This document shows positions 1-12,726 of a stretch of DNA of 64,000 bases, one piece after another. Under the pieces are notes generated by a model. That model was given only the letters and a program-made list of their open reading frames with translations, was not told where the DNA came from and made no database searches. Origin of the DNA: Proteles cristata cristata (taxonomy: Eukaryota > Chordata > Mammalia > Carnivora > Hyaenidae). The position numbers and the translations under genes are program-made. Position 1 is the stretch's first letter. Every line of letters starts with the position of its first letter. The stretch lies in the NCBI GenBank assembly GCA_017311185.1, contig JAESUZ010000771.1:1868001-1932000 (forward strand). The letters are read 5' to 3'.

Positions 1-1121
1 GGAGAGTGAAATCCAGCCTGCTCTCAGGGCACCAAGCTGTGGGGCCTGGCAAGGGCTCCCCTCAGCTCCCTCAGCCCAACCTCCTCTGTCCAGGGGGAAG
101 GAGTGTCTTTTCAGCTGCATGTCCTCAGGGCTGCATCAGAAGGGGCCCTTCTTTCTAAACGCTGAAAAGCCAGATGAGATCCATCCCTGCCCAGTGTCTA
201 GTTCAGCAGGCCGCACGCCCACATTTGCTCGGCACCAGCACTGCTGAGCCCAAGAGAAAAGGGGCTTCTGGCTTCGGGAGGTCCCATCCTGGCTGTGAGC
301 CAGGATAGGGGAAGAACTGCGAGGAAAAGGGGGGGAGGGGCTGTGTGCATGGTGGAAATGTGGGGGCAGTGAAGATGGCCAGGGTCTGGAAGCGGAGGGG
401 ATGACTAATTTCCTCGCCGCTTGCTGACTTCCTGAAAGGGCAGCCTTGCTGATGTGGGCACAGCGACCTTATTCAGCGGAAACCCTCGGGTCCAAGCCCT
501 GTTCAGGCCAACCTCTGTGGGAGCGTGGCCGCTGGAAGGAATTGTAGTTCTGCAAGTTACCGGCAGAGGGCGACCAGAGTTTGCCTCTACTCTGTGCGGG
601 GCGGGATGTGTGTGGTAGGCTCAGATCCGAAGGTTCACGTATGCTACAGAAAGTAGGCAGCAAGTATGAGGGAGAAGTGAGCTGCCTTCCACGCTTCTGT
701 CATGTATGACATCCCAAACTCAGGAATACAGGAAAAGAGAGGTAGTACTCAGAGAAAGTGAGTGGGGTTTGAACCTGTGGAGTGTGAGGTCCTGAAGGAT
801 GTCCTGTGGGAGATGGGTACTGGGCAATTAGTACACCGTTCTGGAGCTATGGGGGAGATTGGGGGTGAACGTGCAGATTTGGGGTCATATTGCAATAGTG
901 CAATGTCTGAAGCAGCTGAGATTGCACAGGGAGCATGAGCACAAGGCAAGCCAAAGGCAGAGGCCTGGGGAGCATCAGTATCTTTTCAAGGAGCTGGGAA
1001 GAGAGAGGGTGGGCATAGCCGAGAGGTAGAATAACCAAGGGAGAGTGTGGTGGATGCCAAGGGATGAGAGAATTTTAAAGTAGATGAGTGGCCCCATTGC
1101 CAGCCCTCTACAGCTAAAGAA
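1..1121. other. Intergenic, no gene recognised
   Basis: I see unique-looking, moderately GC-rich sequence with only short open frames, no splice-flanked exon and no RNA gene. A conserved regulatory element cannot be excluded by eye. Confidence 0.5.
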
Positions 1122-1130
1122 AAGACTTTG

Positions 1131-1325
1131 GGGGCACCTGGGTGGCTCAGTCATTTGAGTATCTGGGTTTGGCTCAGGTCATGATCTCATAGTTCGTGAG
1201 TTCAAGCCCTGCATTAGGCTCACTCTGGTCAGTGCAGAGCCTGCTTTGGACCCTGTCTCCTTCTCTCTCTGCCCCTCGTGCACATGTACTCTTTCTCTCT
1301 CTCAAAAATAAAACATTTTAAAAGG
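1131..1325 (+). repeat. can-SINE (tRNA-Lys derived), first of a tandem pair
   Basis: The tRNA-like head reads ggggcacctgggtggctcag and is followed by a B-box-like ggttc/gttcaagccc region, a CT-rich stretch and the tail ctcaaaaataaaacattttaaaa. It abuts a second SINE. A 9-base copy of aagactttg lies just before it (1122-1130) and recurs only after the second SINE (1560-1568). Confidence 0.9.
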
Positions 1326-1327
1326 GG

Positions 1328-1452
1328 GGGTGGTCAGCTGAGTGGCTCAGTCTGTTAAGTGTCAGACTGATTTTGGCTCAGGTCATGATTTCACAGTTTG
1401 TGGCTTTGAGCCCCACATCAGGCTCACTGCTGACAGTGTGGAGCCTACTTGA

Positions 1453-1486
<34 letters not shown>

Positions 1487-1559
1487 CTCTCTCTCTGCCT
1501 CTCTGTCTCTCTCAAAATAAACTTAGAAAAAAAACATAAAAACAAACAAACAAACAAAC
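1328..1559 (+). repeat. can-SINE, second of a tandem pair, with expanded CT tract
   Basis: The head (tcagctgagtggctcagtctgtt) is diverged. The body has a (CT)n run at about 1457-1512, and the tail is A-rich and ends in a (AAAC)n repeat. The right flank aagactttg (1560-1568) matches the left flank of the preceding SINE. Confidence 0.88.
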
Positions 1560-2078
1560 AAGACTTTGCCAGCCTGGTCCCAGGATCTGCATAATGTGTG
1601 GTCCAGAGAGTGGGAAAAGAGAGATAAAACAAAGAGACTAGAGGGAAGATGGGGCCCTTAGCTAGAGAGGTGCTAAGTACTTAATAGAAACAATACATTA
1701 AAAAACAAACAAAAAACAAAACAAAAGACCTTCTTAACAAAAGGAAACTCCCGGGAATCAAGAGCAAACTTCAGGTGAAATATTGAAGTCATTTCTATAA
1801 CATGTAAGACCAAGATAAAAATGTCCTTTATTGCTGCTATTATTCAACATTGTAGTGAAGGTCCTACTTTGACAGGAAGACTCAAAGAAGGTATAATTTT
1901 TGGAAAGGAGTAAACCAGAATATCATTATTTGCAGATGGTGTTACATACCCAGAAAAGAGGGGTATCTGAGAAATTATTATAACTAATGAGAATTAAGTG
2001 GCTGATACAAGATCAACATACAAGAATCAACAGTTCTTTTACATGCCAATTATGTAAGTGATTAAAAAACATAAAGTT

Positions 2079-2265
2079 GGGGTGCCTGGGTGTCTCAGTC
2101 AATTAAGCTTCTGACATGATCTCATAGGTTGGTGAGTTCGAGCCCCGTTTGGGCTCTCTGCTGTCAGCACAGAGCCCACTTCAGAGCCTCTGTCCCCCCT
2201 CTGTCTCTGCCTCTCCCCAGTTTGCACACGTGCTTTCTTTCTCTCAAAGGTAAACATTCAAAACG
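2079..2265 (+). repeat. can-SINE, diverged
   Basis: The head is ggggtgcctgggtgtctcag, with a short internal deletion before the catgatctcat block, then gttcgagcccc, the CT-rich body and the A-rich end ctctcaaaggtaaacattc. Confidence 0.85.
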
Positions 2266-2697
2266 AAACCAAAACAAACCACAAATATCAAAATATACCA
2301 TTTCCAATAGCAACTAGAAATTATAAAATACTGTACGTATACACTTAACAATAGTTAAAATGGTAAATTTTATGTTATGTATATTTTGCACATTAAACAT
2401 TAAAAATACTATGCCTAGGATTTACTTTTATAAAAAAGGATACCACCCATATGAAGAAAACTCTAAAGCATTGTTTAAAAGAAAAGAAGAAAATAGAAAT
2501 AAATGCAGAGATATACCATGTTCCCAGATGCTTTTATTGTTTGTTATTTTAACTCTGTTTTTACACCCCATGAATTACACATTACTAGAATTATTTTATA
2601 CAGCCAACATTACCTGCTTGTTTAATGATTTCTTTGCTCACCATTCCTTCTTGAATCTCTGATTTTCCTTTTAGGATTCCCACCCCCCCTTATTCCT

Positions 2698-2902
2698 TTT
2701 TTTTAGTTTTTTTTTTTTCTAGGAGAGAGAGACAGTGTGAGCAGGAGAGGGTCAGAGAGAGGAGTCACAGACTGAAACAGGCTCCAGGCTCTGAGCTGGC
2801 AGTCAGCACAGAGCCCGACGTGGGGCTCGAACCCATGAACCGCGAGATCATGACCTAAGCGAAAGTCGGATGCTTAACCGACTAAGCCACCCAGGCGCCC
2901 CT
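2698..2902 (-). repeat. can-SINE with a 17-base target-site duplication
   Basis: On the + strand it begins with the T-rich complement of the tail and ends in ccacccaggcgcccc, the complement of the head. Flanks cacccccccttattcct are identical at 2681-2697 and about 2903-2919, which marks the insertion precisely. Confidence 0.92.
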
Positions 2903-3159
2903 CACCCCCCCTTATTCCTGAAAGAACATTCTTTAGCAGTCCCTTAGTACATATTTATTAGTGCTAAAACGCCATTTTTGTTTATTTAGATATGTCCCTA
3001 ATTCACCTCTTTATTCAAGGATAATTTTGCTAAATATATATTTCTATCATGACAGTTATTTCCTCTTAATTCTTTAGTACATTATTTCGCTATTTTCTGT
3101 ATTCCACCCTTGCTGTTGAGAAATCTTCATCCGCTTAATCGTTGTTTATTTGTAGGTGA

Positions 3160-4450
3160 TATGACTTTCCTTTCTGATTGCCTTAAAAAATGTTTTTATG
3201 GAAAATTTAAAATGTGCCCAAAAGTAGAGAGAAGAGTTTAATGAACTTCCACATTCTGAACACCTGGCATGAACAGTTAAGGTTATTTTGTCAATAGTGT
3301 TTCCTCTATTCTGCCTCCCCTTCCCAGAGGCATTTGGTTTTGTTTTGTTTTTGCTGGAGCAGTAAAGCAAATTCCACAGGTGCCTGGCTGACTCAGTCAG
3401 TAGAACATGTGACTCTTGATCTCCAGGCCATGAGTTCAAGCACCTCGTTGCATGTAGATCTTACTTAAAAAAAGTTTAAAAAGAACAAATTCCAGATATA
3501 CATACGGATTAGATTGTGTTGTTGATAGCTAAGGACTTTTTGCTTTATTTTAGTTTTGCTAATCTCTTAATATCATCTAATTCCTCATGCACGTTCAGAT
3601 TTTTCAGATTGTCCCCAAAAGGTCTTTTTACAGTTGGTTTGTTTGACTCAGCATCCAGGGTCCACCTTGTGCATTTGGTTGATATGGCTATTAAGTCTCT
3701 TTTCATCAGTCTCAGCAGCCCTACTCCATCTCCTTTTTTATGCCATTCATTTCTTGGTAATATCAACAGGCCATTTATCTTGTGGAATATCCACAATCAG
3801 GATTTGTCTGATTGCTTCCACATGGTGTCATCTCACTTGTTCCTCTAGCTCCTATATTTCCCATAAGTGGCAGCTCAATCTAGAGGCTTGATTACATTTA
3901 GGCTATTTTGGCAACATAGATAGCACTCCTACTGCATTATGCTAAGAGGCACATTGTGTTTGATTATTGCACTTTGACATTAAATGCATCCATTACTAAT
4001 TAGAGGGCGCAAAATGGTGATTTCCTCCTTATTCTATCGTTCCTTCCCCATTTATTAGTTGGAATTAATCTATAAGAAATTTTTCATCAACTACTTGATT
4101 GAAATGCGGTTGATGTTATATCAGGGTAACTAATGAAGGTAACTAATCTCAGTGTGTGTGAGATTATCAAATTATGGAAGTTTGTATATTTCGTGTGCTC
4201 CGTAAAATGCAGTCATTATTACTTTTGATGCTGAGATTATCCCATCTTTAGTCCTTTTGGTGTGGCTCTTGTATCCTTCTGGCATACTCTGGTAGTCATT
4301 GACAACTTTATTACTTTATGAGTCAGTGACATCTCCTAGGTTCATTCTGTATATTTCCTGCCCTAGATGTGGAATCAGCCATTTCTCCAGGGAATCCTGG
4401 TTCCTTTTAGTGAGAAATGATATTTAGAGAGCAAACTTTGGTTGTTAAAG
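3160..4450 (-). repeat. Ancient L1-like sequence, antisense
   Basis: AT-rich sequence resembling the complement of old mammalian L1 (L1M/HAL1-like) 3' ends. The block about 4360-4440 (ggaatcagccatttctccag, then ccttttagtgagaaatgat) is one I recognise from such elements. No intact frame remains. Subfamily cannot be assigned by eye. An older SINE is embedded at 3375-3480. Confidence 0.5.
3375..3480 (+). repeat. Old, short can-SINE
   Basis: It has the diverged head aggtgcctggctgactcagtcag, a gttcaagcacc B-box-like block and the short ending tgtagatcttacttaaaaaaag. This ending is typical of older carnivore SINEs that lack the long CT-rich body. Confidence 0.7.
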
Positions 4451-4819
4451 GTGCTTATTGCTACTAGATTGTCATTTCTATAGAGGGCAGAGCTGGAAAA
4501 TACCTATTATTTAGAAAGAAAAGCAAGTCATGAGTTTATATCAATGTTTCCAATTCGGTTTTAAAATTACAAAGGTTTTCAACTGAATTTTTAAAAACCT
4601 TAATCTCTGGCTGCTTTTACAACTCTCTCTTTGTCTTTAGTATTCTTCAGTTTCCTTATAAGTATCTAGGGGCAGATTTCTTTTTATTTATTCTATGTGC
4701 TATCATATGGTGCATCCTGTGTTGTGAGTTCATATATTTCATCAGTTCTGGAATACTCTTCCTTTTTCTCCTCACATATTGCTTCTCCTGAATTCTTTCC
4801 ATAATGCCCTCCTGTGATT

Positions 4820-5000
4820 TCTTTTTTTCTTTAATGTTTATTTATTTAATTTATTTTTGAGAGGGAGAGAAACTGTGCAAGTGGGGGAGGGGCAGAGAGA
4901 GAGGGAGAGGCCAAAGCAGGCTCCAGGCTCTGAGCTGTCAGGGCAGAGCCCAGTGACGTGGGGCTCTAACGCAAGAGCAGTGAGATCATGATCTGAGCTT
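4820..5000 (-). repeat. can-SINE, 5'-truncated
   Basis: The complement of the tail (tttaatgtttatttattta) and body is present up to gtgagatcatgatctgagct, where the match stops. The tRNA head is missing. Confidence 0.85.
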
Positions 5001-5184
5001 ATAAAAAAAGACATTTTTGAGACAATTGGGGAAATTTGAATATGACCTAATATTACAGAAGTCCAAGGAATTATTGTTAATTTTGTTAAATGTGATAATG
5101 ACATTACATCTTTGTAAGAAAACATTGACATATTTTAGAGATGCATGAGGTGTAGAACTTATTTAAAATACTTCAGTAGCATCA

Positions 5185-5250
5185 AACACACACACAGACA
5201 CACACACAGACACACACACAGACACACACAGACACACACACACACACAGA
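5185..5250. repeat. (CA)n/(CACACAGA)n microsatellite
   Basis: CA dinucleotides are interrupted regularly by GA, which gives a higher-order unit of about 8-10 bases repeated several times. Confidence 0.95.
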
Positions 5251-7140
5251 AAAGATGAAGTAAGTTTGACAAAGTTTTCATAATTGTTGAATCTGGGTAA
5301 TACTCATATGGGAATTCATTAACTGTTCTCCCCACTCTTTGGTTGCATCTGGAATTGTCCAAGAAAAGGTCCAAGTCAGTATATATGGAGGCAAATAAAT
5401 AGAAACAGGCCTTGAAGAGCTCCAGGCTATCTATTGATAATAGTTACCTGTGGGACAGGAGGAAGCTGAAGTAAAGTGGGGGCTAAGGCTGAGTTTTACT
5501 CTTTATATACATCAGTATGGTTTGATTTCTTCTTTTTTTCTGGTACAATGAGAATATACTTCCATATTACTTCTGTAAATTCCCTGTCAAGAAGGAAGTT
5601 GTCTGCAGTGTCAATTGCTTTGGAGAGGCCAAGGCAGGACTGCAGAGTCCCCCGAATTTGGCAACCAGAGGCTATTGATGACTTTAAGGAGAGGTGCTGG
5701 TGGGATGGATGGCAGGCTGCAGGGGTAAGGGGACACCAGCATGGAGGTGGGAAGCTCCCTGTGAAAAGAGGCAGAAGGCAAGGAAGACAGCAGATAGGAG
5801 CAGGTGAGTAAAGTTTCCAATAAGATGGAGCTTGGGAACAAAGACATCTGCCTGAGCCGGGTGTGAGGGATGAAATGTGGTCCTGAATGGGAAACAGAGT
5901 CTGAAAGATCAGGAACATGTTGAGACACATAGATGGGTCGGGATGATTTGTTCAGGAAGCATCCTGTGAATAGCATTCCAGGACATTGGTGGCTCATTTC
6001 TCTGAGTGTGTGTCATGGCTGGGGTGGGGCCTGAAAGCATTGGTGCGTGACTACAGAGCAGGATCACTGACATTGAATGGTGACCCTTGTTTGGGGCAGG
6101 TGCAGGGGAGGTTAAGGGGCCAGGTTGAGAGTGCTATCAGAAATGGGTGAAGTGAGGCCACTTAGAATACAGTTGAACAAGGAAGGGAATGAGGAAGGAA
6201 ATCATACCGGGCACATAGTAGATGCTCAATCAATACTTGCTGACTATTTTCAAGGGATTAGAGGCCTCAATAAGATTGGAGAGGAAGTGCTATGAGACTA
6301 AGGGCATAAGAGCTGGAGGAACGGGAGGTCATGGTCACAAAGTGGCATATTGAGGGGTTATGATATCAACACTCAGATGATTTTGGTCATGACCAAAGCT
6401 CAGCTATGGCTTGACGGAGTGGGTTAGGGGACAAGGTCTCTTTAGGAAATCACAGAACAGTGATGATTTATGAGTGTTAGAAGATCTTAAGAATTGAAGT
6501 TCCCTCTCTTTCCTACCAGGTCTCAGCTTTTCTAGGCTTTTGTTTCTGGCCTTCCTATGCATTGGTCTTCGATTGCACATCTCCCTTTGTCTGTGCCTTC
6601 ACTCACCCTTCTGTTAACTTCCTGGCTGAGTTGGAGCCCATCTGAGCATCTAACCCTCAGGTGGTTACAACATATCAGTAGTGCTCTTCCATCTGCCTCA
6701 GGATCAGCTGTCACCTGACTCCTAGATCTTCAGCCTACGCACCAGCTATTCCTCACGTCCTGAGTTTCCTGTGATCATGTGAGCACCTCTTTGCCTGCTC
6801 ACAGATAAAGGGACCATTTACGGTTAGAATCATTAGGTGTTTTATGGTTGGTCACTTGCCAGGACTTTTTCATAAGCACCACTTTTTCTACTGCTCACAT
6901 TCTCTCAGGAAGTTAAAATGGTACAGAAAATATTAGCAGAGGGAGTCTGGTGGTAGGGACGGGAGATGGTGCAGAACTGCGGTCAGAGTCTGAGCTTTAG
7001 ATTTGCTGGGCCAGACACTTGCACTTCTCTGGGTCCCCAAAGTGAGCAGTCTCACCAGGACTGATTCACACCGGCCAAACTGATAAGAGATTGACATATG
7101 AGCCAGATCTAAACTTTTATTTACAGTAGGGAGTATATTT
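5251..7140. other. Intergenic, no gene recognised
   Basis: No exon or RNA gene is supported. A stretch near 6205-6245 (gggcacatagtagatgctcaat) looks like a MIR core remnant. Open frames of up to 144 codons overlap on both strands and show no protein-family similarity that I recognise. Confidence 0.5.
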
Positions 7141-7143
7141 TTC

Positions 7144-7361
7144 TTTTTTTAAAAAAGTGTTTATTTGTCTATTTTGAGAGAGAGCGTGTGCAAGAGAGAG
7201 AGCTGGGGAGAGGCATAGAGAGAGGGAGACAGAGAATCCCAAGCAGGCTCTGTGCTGCAAGCAAAGAGGCCAATGCGGGGCTCAATCCCACAAATCGTGA
7301 GATCTTGACCTGAGCTGAAATCAAGAGCCAGATGCTTAACCCATTGAGCCACCCATGCACC
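7144..7361 (-). repeat. can-SINE
   Basis: T-rich tail complement, GA-rich body complement, then gatcttgacctgagctgaaatcaagag and the head complement gagccacccatgcaccc. Confidence 0.9.
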
Positions 7362-8611
7362 CAGGAGTATGTTTTTTCAAAAGATACCTCCTATATCTAT
7401 AATCCTTCTCCAGGAGCTCTCATCCAGGTTCATGGCTTGAAAAGCCACATATGCCCTGATGACTCCCAAATATGTATCTCTAGGCTCAGTATATTCTCTT
7501 CTTTACCTATCCAACCGTTTAATTTACCTCTCCTTTGACTAATAGACATCTCTTGGCTGTTCCAATTCCTGCCAAGATGAGAATTCACTTGGGCTGCTGG
7601 CTTCTTCCCCAAACTAAACATAGGAGGAATCATAGAGGGCGGCGTGAAATCCAGGAAATAGCAACAACAAAGAAGAAATGCCTGGAAGCTAAAAGGCTCT
7701 TTAGAACTAAATTGCTTGTGTGTGTGTAGAGTTGTTGCAGCCTGAGGCAGAGGTGACTGTAATCATAAGGATAAGAGAAAAGTAATGGACTTTCTGCTCT
7801 TGCCTCTCCTATACCTTTGCATCAGACAGACATTGTCTCTCACCATAGAACCACAGAGGCAGTGGCTTAGGGTGTCCATGGGGATGAACTCAGCGCAGCA
7901 TGAAAGCCCTGTCAGGGTCAAGAGTAGATAAATTAGGAGAACAACTGTCTTTGAGTGTATCCTCACTCCTTTATTCTTTGCCCTCCAAATCCCCAGGCTG
8001 GTCCTTCCAATCAGGGAAGGCCCCTTCCTTCCAGCACAGGGGGGTTGCGAGGTGCGGGGGCGGGGGGGGGGAGGGAAATGAAACTGAGACCCCAAGGAAT
8101 TTGGGGCCAGGTGAAGACAAGTAGACATGATACCATGTTATTGTGCGGTGCTGGGATACCCCACTGGAAATCGGAGTCCCTGTTCTCTCCTTGAACTTAA
8201 TAGGCTAACAGACACTAAGTGGCCTTCTGTCCATCCTCGAAAGGCTGTGTGGAGCAGAGTAGGGAATACTCTCAGGGAATATAGTCTCACAAACCTAAGT
8301 AGTGGCACACTCAAAGCATAAAATTAAACCACAAGAAGAGCAAAATGCATCACAAGTAACATCAGAAACCGGAGGACAGAAGCAAGAGTATTAATACAGA
8401 TGGACCAAAGATTTCAAATCAGCTCTACAAATATACAAAAGTAATATTAGCACTGTACAACAAAAACCAGAAAAAGTTTAGAGGAACCAAAGATAATAGT
8501 TGAAATAAAGAGCACAATAAGTGAGATGTATAATAGATGAAAAATAAATTAATTAAAGAATATCATTTTGAGAAACACTCCAAAAAGAACTGACTGAAGA
8601 ATGAGGAGATA

Positions 8612-8820
8612 GAGGCACCTGGGAGGCTCAGTCGGTTAAGCGTTCGACTTCAGTTCAGGTCATGATCATGTGGTTCGTAGGTCTGAGCCCCCATCTGGCT
8701 CTGTGCTGATAGCTGGGATCCTGGAGCCTGCTTCCGATTCCGTGTCTCCCTCTCTCTGCCCCTCCGCTGCGTGCACTCTGTCCCTGTCTAAAATAAATAG
8801 ACAATTAAAAAAATTTTAAA
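8612..8820 (+). repeat. can-SINE with a 15-base target-site duplication
   Basis: The element is full length, from gaggcacctgggaggctcag to its A-rich tail. Flanks aagaatgaggagata are identical at 8597-8611 and 8821-8835. Confidence 0.93.
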
Positions 8821-8835
8821 AAGAATGAGGAGATA

Positions 8836-9690
8836 AAAAATAAAAATTGGGAGATCAGGAAGGTAGAAGTAAAATGCTGACATCTGTAACAGGAATTCAG
8901 AAGAAAAAAATGAAAATGACTAGAAAAATATATTTGAAGAAATAACAGACATACATTTTCCAGGTTTGAAAAGGATGAATGACTTCAGATTAGAAGGGTT
9001 ATAGAGTGGAAAATAAAGGAGAGAAGGGAAAACCCACGCAAGATACCAGATGGTAAAATCTAAAAATACCAAAGAGAAAACTCGAAAAGTATTAGATTGA
9101 CATTAGATCTCTCCATTACAACACTGGGTGTAAGAAGATAGTGGACTAATATTTCTTAAGTACTAAGAGAAAATAACTTTGAACTTGGAATCTTATATCC
9201 AGCCATGTTGTCATTCAAATGTGAAAAAAATTCTCAGGCAACAAGGCCTCAAAATGCTCTCATAAAAAGAGCCACACGAGAAAACATCTCTGGAGTGCCC
9301 AAGAGCGAGGATGCATGACAAGATAAACTGAGTGATTCCAAATGGTTTAACCTAATATACAAAGCAAACTGTTTACAAAATGTTAACAATTGTTAAATAT
9401 AGGTGGAGAGGGATATACTGATGTTTATTGGACTATCATTTCTACGTTTCTAGAAGTTTGGAAATTTTCATCATAAAAAAAGTTTAAAACATTTTGGAGG
9501 CAATACACAAATATGAAGAGACACAAATCCAGGAGACTTTGCAAGAAATAGAGTAAGAGTGATTTGATGCATTGGTGAAATTTCTGTTGTCTAAACAACA
9601 ACAGCAAGAATAACAAACTTAAGACTAAAAAAAAGGAAAAAGAGGAAGTATATCTATATAGTCCCAAATTAATATTCTATATAATACTAA
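8836..9690. repeat. AT-rich LINE-like sequence
   Basis: A-rich sequence containing phrases such as cttggaatcttatatccagcc and acactgggtgtaagaagatagtgga. These resemble blocks in old mammalian LINEs, and L1 ORF2-like sequence in the same orientation follows. No intact frame remains. The assignment is tentative. Confidence 0.35.
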
Positions 9691-9761
9691 ATTTTTAGGA
9701 GATTGGAGGTAGATAGAAATTTGGGGAATCCCCAAGTACTTGGAAATTAAACAACACATTT

Positions 9762-9947
9762 AAAAAAAATTTTAATTGTATTTTTAAGTTAATTAATTAA
9801 TTAACTTACATCCAAGTTAGTTAGCATATAGTGCAACAGTGATTTCAGGAGTAGATTCCTTAATGTCGCTTACTCATTTAGCCCACCCCCTCTCCCACAA
9901 CCTCTCCAGCAACCCTCTGTTTGTTTTCTATATTTAGGAGTCTCTTA
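9762..9947 (-). repeat. Felid-type L1 3' fragment with a 14-base target-site duplication
   Basis: The sequence from acatccaagttagttagcat to atatttaggagtctcttat matches my memory of the antisense 3' region of young cat L1 elements. Flanks taaacaacacattt are identical at 9748-9761 and 9948-9961. The element is severely 5'-truncated, as is usual for L1 insertions. Confidence 0.72.
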
Positions 9948-10037
9948 TAAACAACACATTTTGATATAATCCATGGTTCAAAGAAAAAAATTACAAGGAA
10001 AATTATTAATCTTTTGAACTGAATAGAAAAGAAAACT

Positions 10038-10240
10038 TGGAGTGCTTCGATGGCTCTTTCAGTTAAGTGTCCAGCACTTAGATTTCGGCTCAGGTCATGA
10101 TCTCAGGGTTCATGGGGTAGAGCTCTGTGTTGGGCTCCATTGCTGATAGCACAGAGCCTGCTTGAGATTCTCTCCCCCCACCCACCTCTCCCCTGCTCTT
10201 CCTCTCTCTCTCTCTCAAAAATAATAAAAATATTTTAAAA
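10038..10240 (+). repeat. can-SINE, diverged
   Basis: The head is ttggagtgcttcgatggctc, followed by the ggtcatgatctcagggttcatgg block, the CT-rich body and the tail ctcaaaaataataaaaat. Confidence 0.85.
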
Positions 10241-11060
10241 AAGAAAATTTGACATATCAAAATTTATGGTATGCAGCAAAAGCAGTGCTTTTAAGGAAAG
10301 GTATAGCTTTAAACAACAGTGTTAGAAAAGAAAAATGGTCTCATATCAATAAGATTTCCTTAAGTTTCCATGTTAATAACCTGGGGAAAAAAAGGAGCCA
10401 CTCGAATCCAAAGCAAGCAGAAGGAAGAAAATAATACAGATTAGAGTGCAAACAAATGAAACAAAACAGAAAAACAACAGAGACAAAAATCAATAAAACA
10501 AGAAGTTAGGTTTTTTTGGAAAAGATTAAGAAAATTGACATATCTTTAGTGAGGCTGACCAAGATTTAAAAAAAAAGAAAAAGAAAAATATAAATTACAA
10601 AATCACAACTGACCCTACAGAAATAAAAAGAATATCAGAGAACATTACAAATTCAATAACCGGGTTGAAATGGACAAATTCCTAGCAAGATATAGATTAT
10701 GAAAATTGACTCTAGAATATAAAATCTGAATAGATCCACAGCAAGTAAAGAAATATTGTTAGTACTTAAAATCTTCCTATTAAAAAAAGCTCATTCCCAG
10801 AATATTTCACTGGTGAATTGTATCAGATATATTTAAAAATGACTTAGTCCCCATCTTTCACAAATTCTTTTATAAGGTGAAGGGAATACTTCCCAACTCA
10901 TTGTATGAAAACTATAGGCCAATGCTCCTTATGAACATAGATACAAAAATTCTTAACACAATATTAGCAAATAAAAGTCAGCAATATATAAACAGAATTT
11001 CATATCATGACCAAATAGCCTTTATCCCAAGAGTGCAAGGTTGGCTTAACATCTGAAAAT

Positions 11061-11277
11061 TGGGGGCACCTAGATGACTCAGTCGGTTAAGTGTCGGACT
11101 TCGGCTCAGATCACAATCTCACAGTTGGTGGGTTTGAGCCCCAAGTCGGGCTCTATGCTGACAGCTCAGAGCCAGGAGCCTGCTTTAGATTCTGTGTCTC
11201 CCTTTCTCTCTCTGCACCCCCCCCCCACGTGTTCCCCCTCTCTCTCTCAAATAAATAAACACTAATAAAAGGTTCCT
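11061..11277 (+). repeat. can-SINE nested in L1, 15-base target-site duplication
   Basis: The element is complete, from tgggggcacctagatgactc to aataaacactaataaaagg. Flanks ttaacatctgaaaat are identical at 11046-11060 and 11278-11292, and the L1 reading continues on either side. Confidence 0.93.
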
Positions 11278-12726
11278 TTAACATCTGAAAATCAATTAAG
11301 GTAAATCACCATATTAATAAGATAAGGGACAAAAACCATATGATCATATCAATAGATATAGGAAAAAACATTCAACAAAATCCAACATCCATTAATGATA
11401 AAAGCTCTTAAGCTAGGAATAAAAGAGGACTTTCTCAACTTGATAAAGTATATCTCACCAAAACCTATAGTCAACATTTTACATAATGGTGAAAGACTGA
11501 ATGTTTCTCCATAGGAACAAAGCAAGGATGTCTGCTTTTAATCAACATCATACAGGTGGTTACAGACAGTGTGACAAGGCTGAAGAGTAAAAAATTTAAA
11601 AAAGCAAAAAGATATCCACATTGGAAAAGAAGTAAAACTGTATTCACAGATGACATGGTCCTGTATATAAAAATTCCCAAGATATTCACAAAAAAACTAT
11701 TGTAGAGATGGTAATACTGCCCAAATTGATGTACAAATTTAATGTAACCCCTATCAAAGTCCCAGCTGCCTTCTTTGTAGATATTGACAAACTAATTCTA
11801 TAATTAATGTGGAAATGCAGAGGATCCAGAATAGACAAAAATTTTTCGAAAAAGAATAAAGTTGGAGGACTTCCACTTTCTGACTGCAAAGCTTACTACA
11901 AAACTATAGTCATCAAAAGAATGTGGTACCGGTAGTAAGATGGACATATAGACCAATGGAATAGAATTGAGAATCAGAAATAAGACCTCACACGTCAGGT
12001 CAATTTACTTTTGGCAAAGATGCCAAGGAAATTCAATGGGAAAAAGATATTCTATACAACTGTGGAAAATCTGGATCCTTTATACATTCCCAACAGGAGT
12101 GTAAAATGGTACAGCCACTTTGGAGAACAGTTTGGCAGTTTCTTAAAAAGTTAAAAATAAACCTACCCTTCAACCCAGCAATTCCATTCCTAACTATCCA
12201 CTGAGAGAAATGAAAACATGTCCACACAAAGACTTGTAGATGAATATTCATAATAGCATTATTCATAATTGCTAAAACCAGGAAACAATCCAAGCTCCTA
12301 TCAACAGGTTAATGGATAAACCAAATGTGGTGTATTCACACTGGAAGACTACTCAGAAATAAAAAGGAATCATTACTGATTACTGATACATGCATGACAT
12401 AGAGAACCTTAAAAACGTTATAGACACGAAAGACTGTATCTTGTATGATCCCATTTATGTGAACTCTACAGAAAAGGCAAATCTATACAGGTAGAAGGAG
12501 CTCAGTAGTTGCCCCGCCTAGATCTGGGAATAGGGACTGATTGCCAATGAGCACTTCTAGGAACTTTTTAGGATAATGGAAATGTTCTAAATTTGGATTG
12601 TTGTGATAGTTGTACAACTCTATACATTTATTGAAAATAATTGAATTGTACACTTACAATGGGTGAATATGTTATTTTATGGTATTTACATTAAACTTCG
12701 ATGAAACTGTTAAAAAAAAAAAATGA

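Larger units (their letters stand above)
9690..12712 (+). repeat. Decayed L1 element, ORF2 to 3' end, with nested insertions
   Basis: The + strand reads as L1 ORF2 remnants in order. An endonuclease/RT-proximal block lies at about 10260-10560, a block encoding peptides like [14 protein letters not shown] at about 10920-11040, a GTKQGC-like RT motif at about 11516, and further ORF2 sequence to about 12300. A 3' UTR-like end follows and stops in ctgtt plus an A run at 12712. Frames are broken throughout, so it is non-functional. A felid-type L1 piece (9762-9947) and two can-SINEs (about 10038-10240 and 11061-11277) are inserted in it. Confidence 0.8.

Noticed and set aside
1373..1632. Overlapping open frames rich in LSLSLS and RERERE
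   Set aside because: They translate the CT repeat of a SINE.
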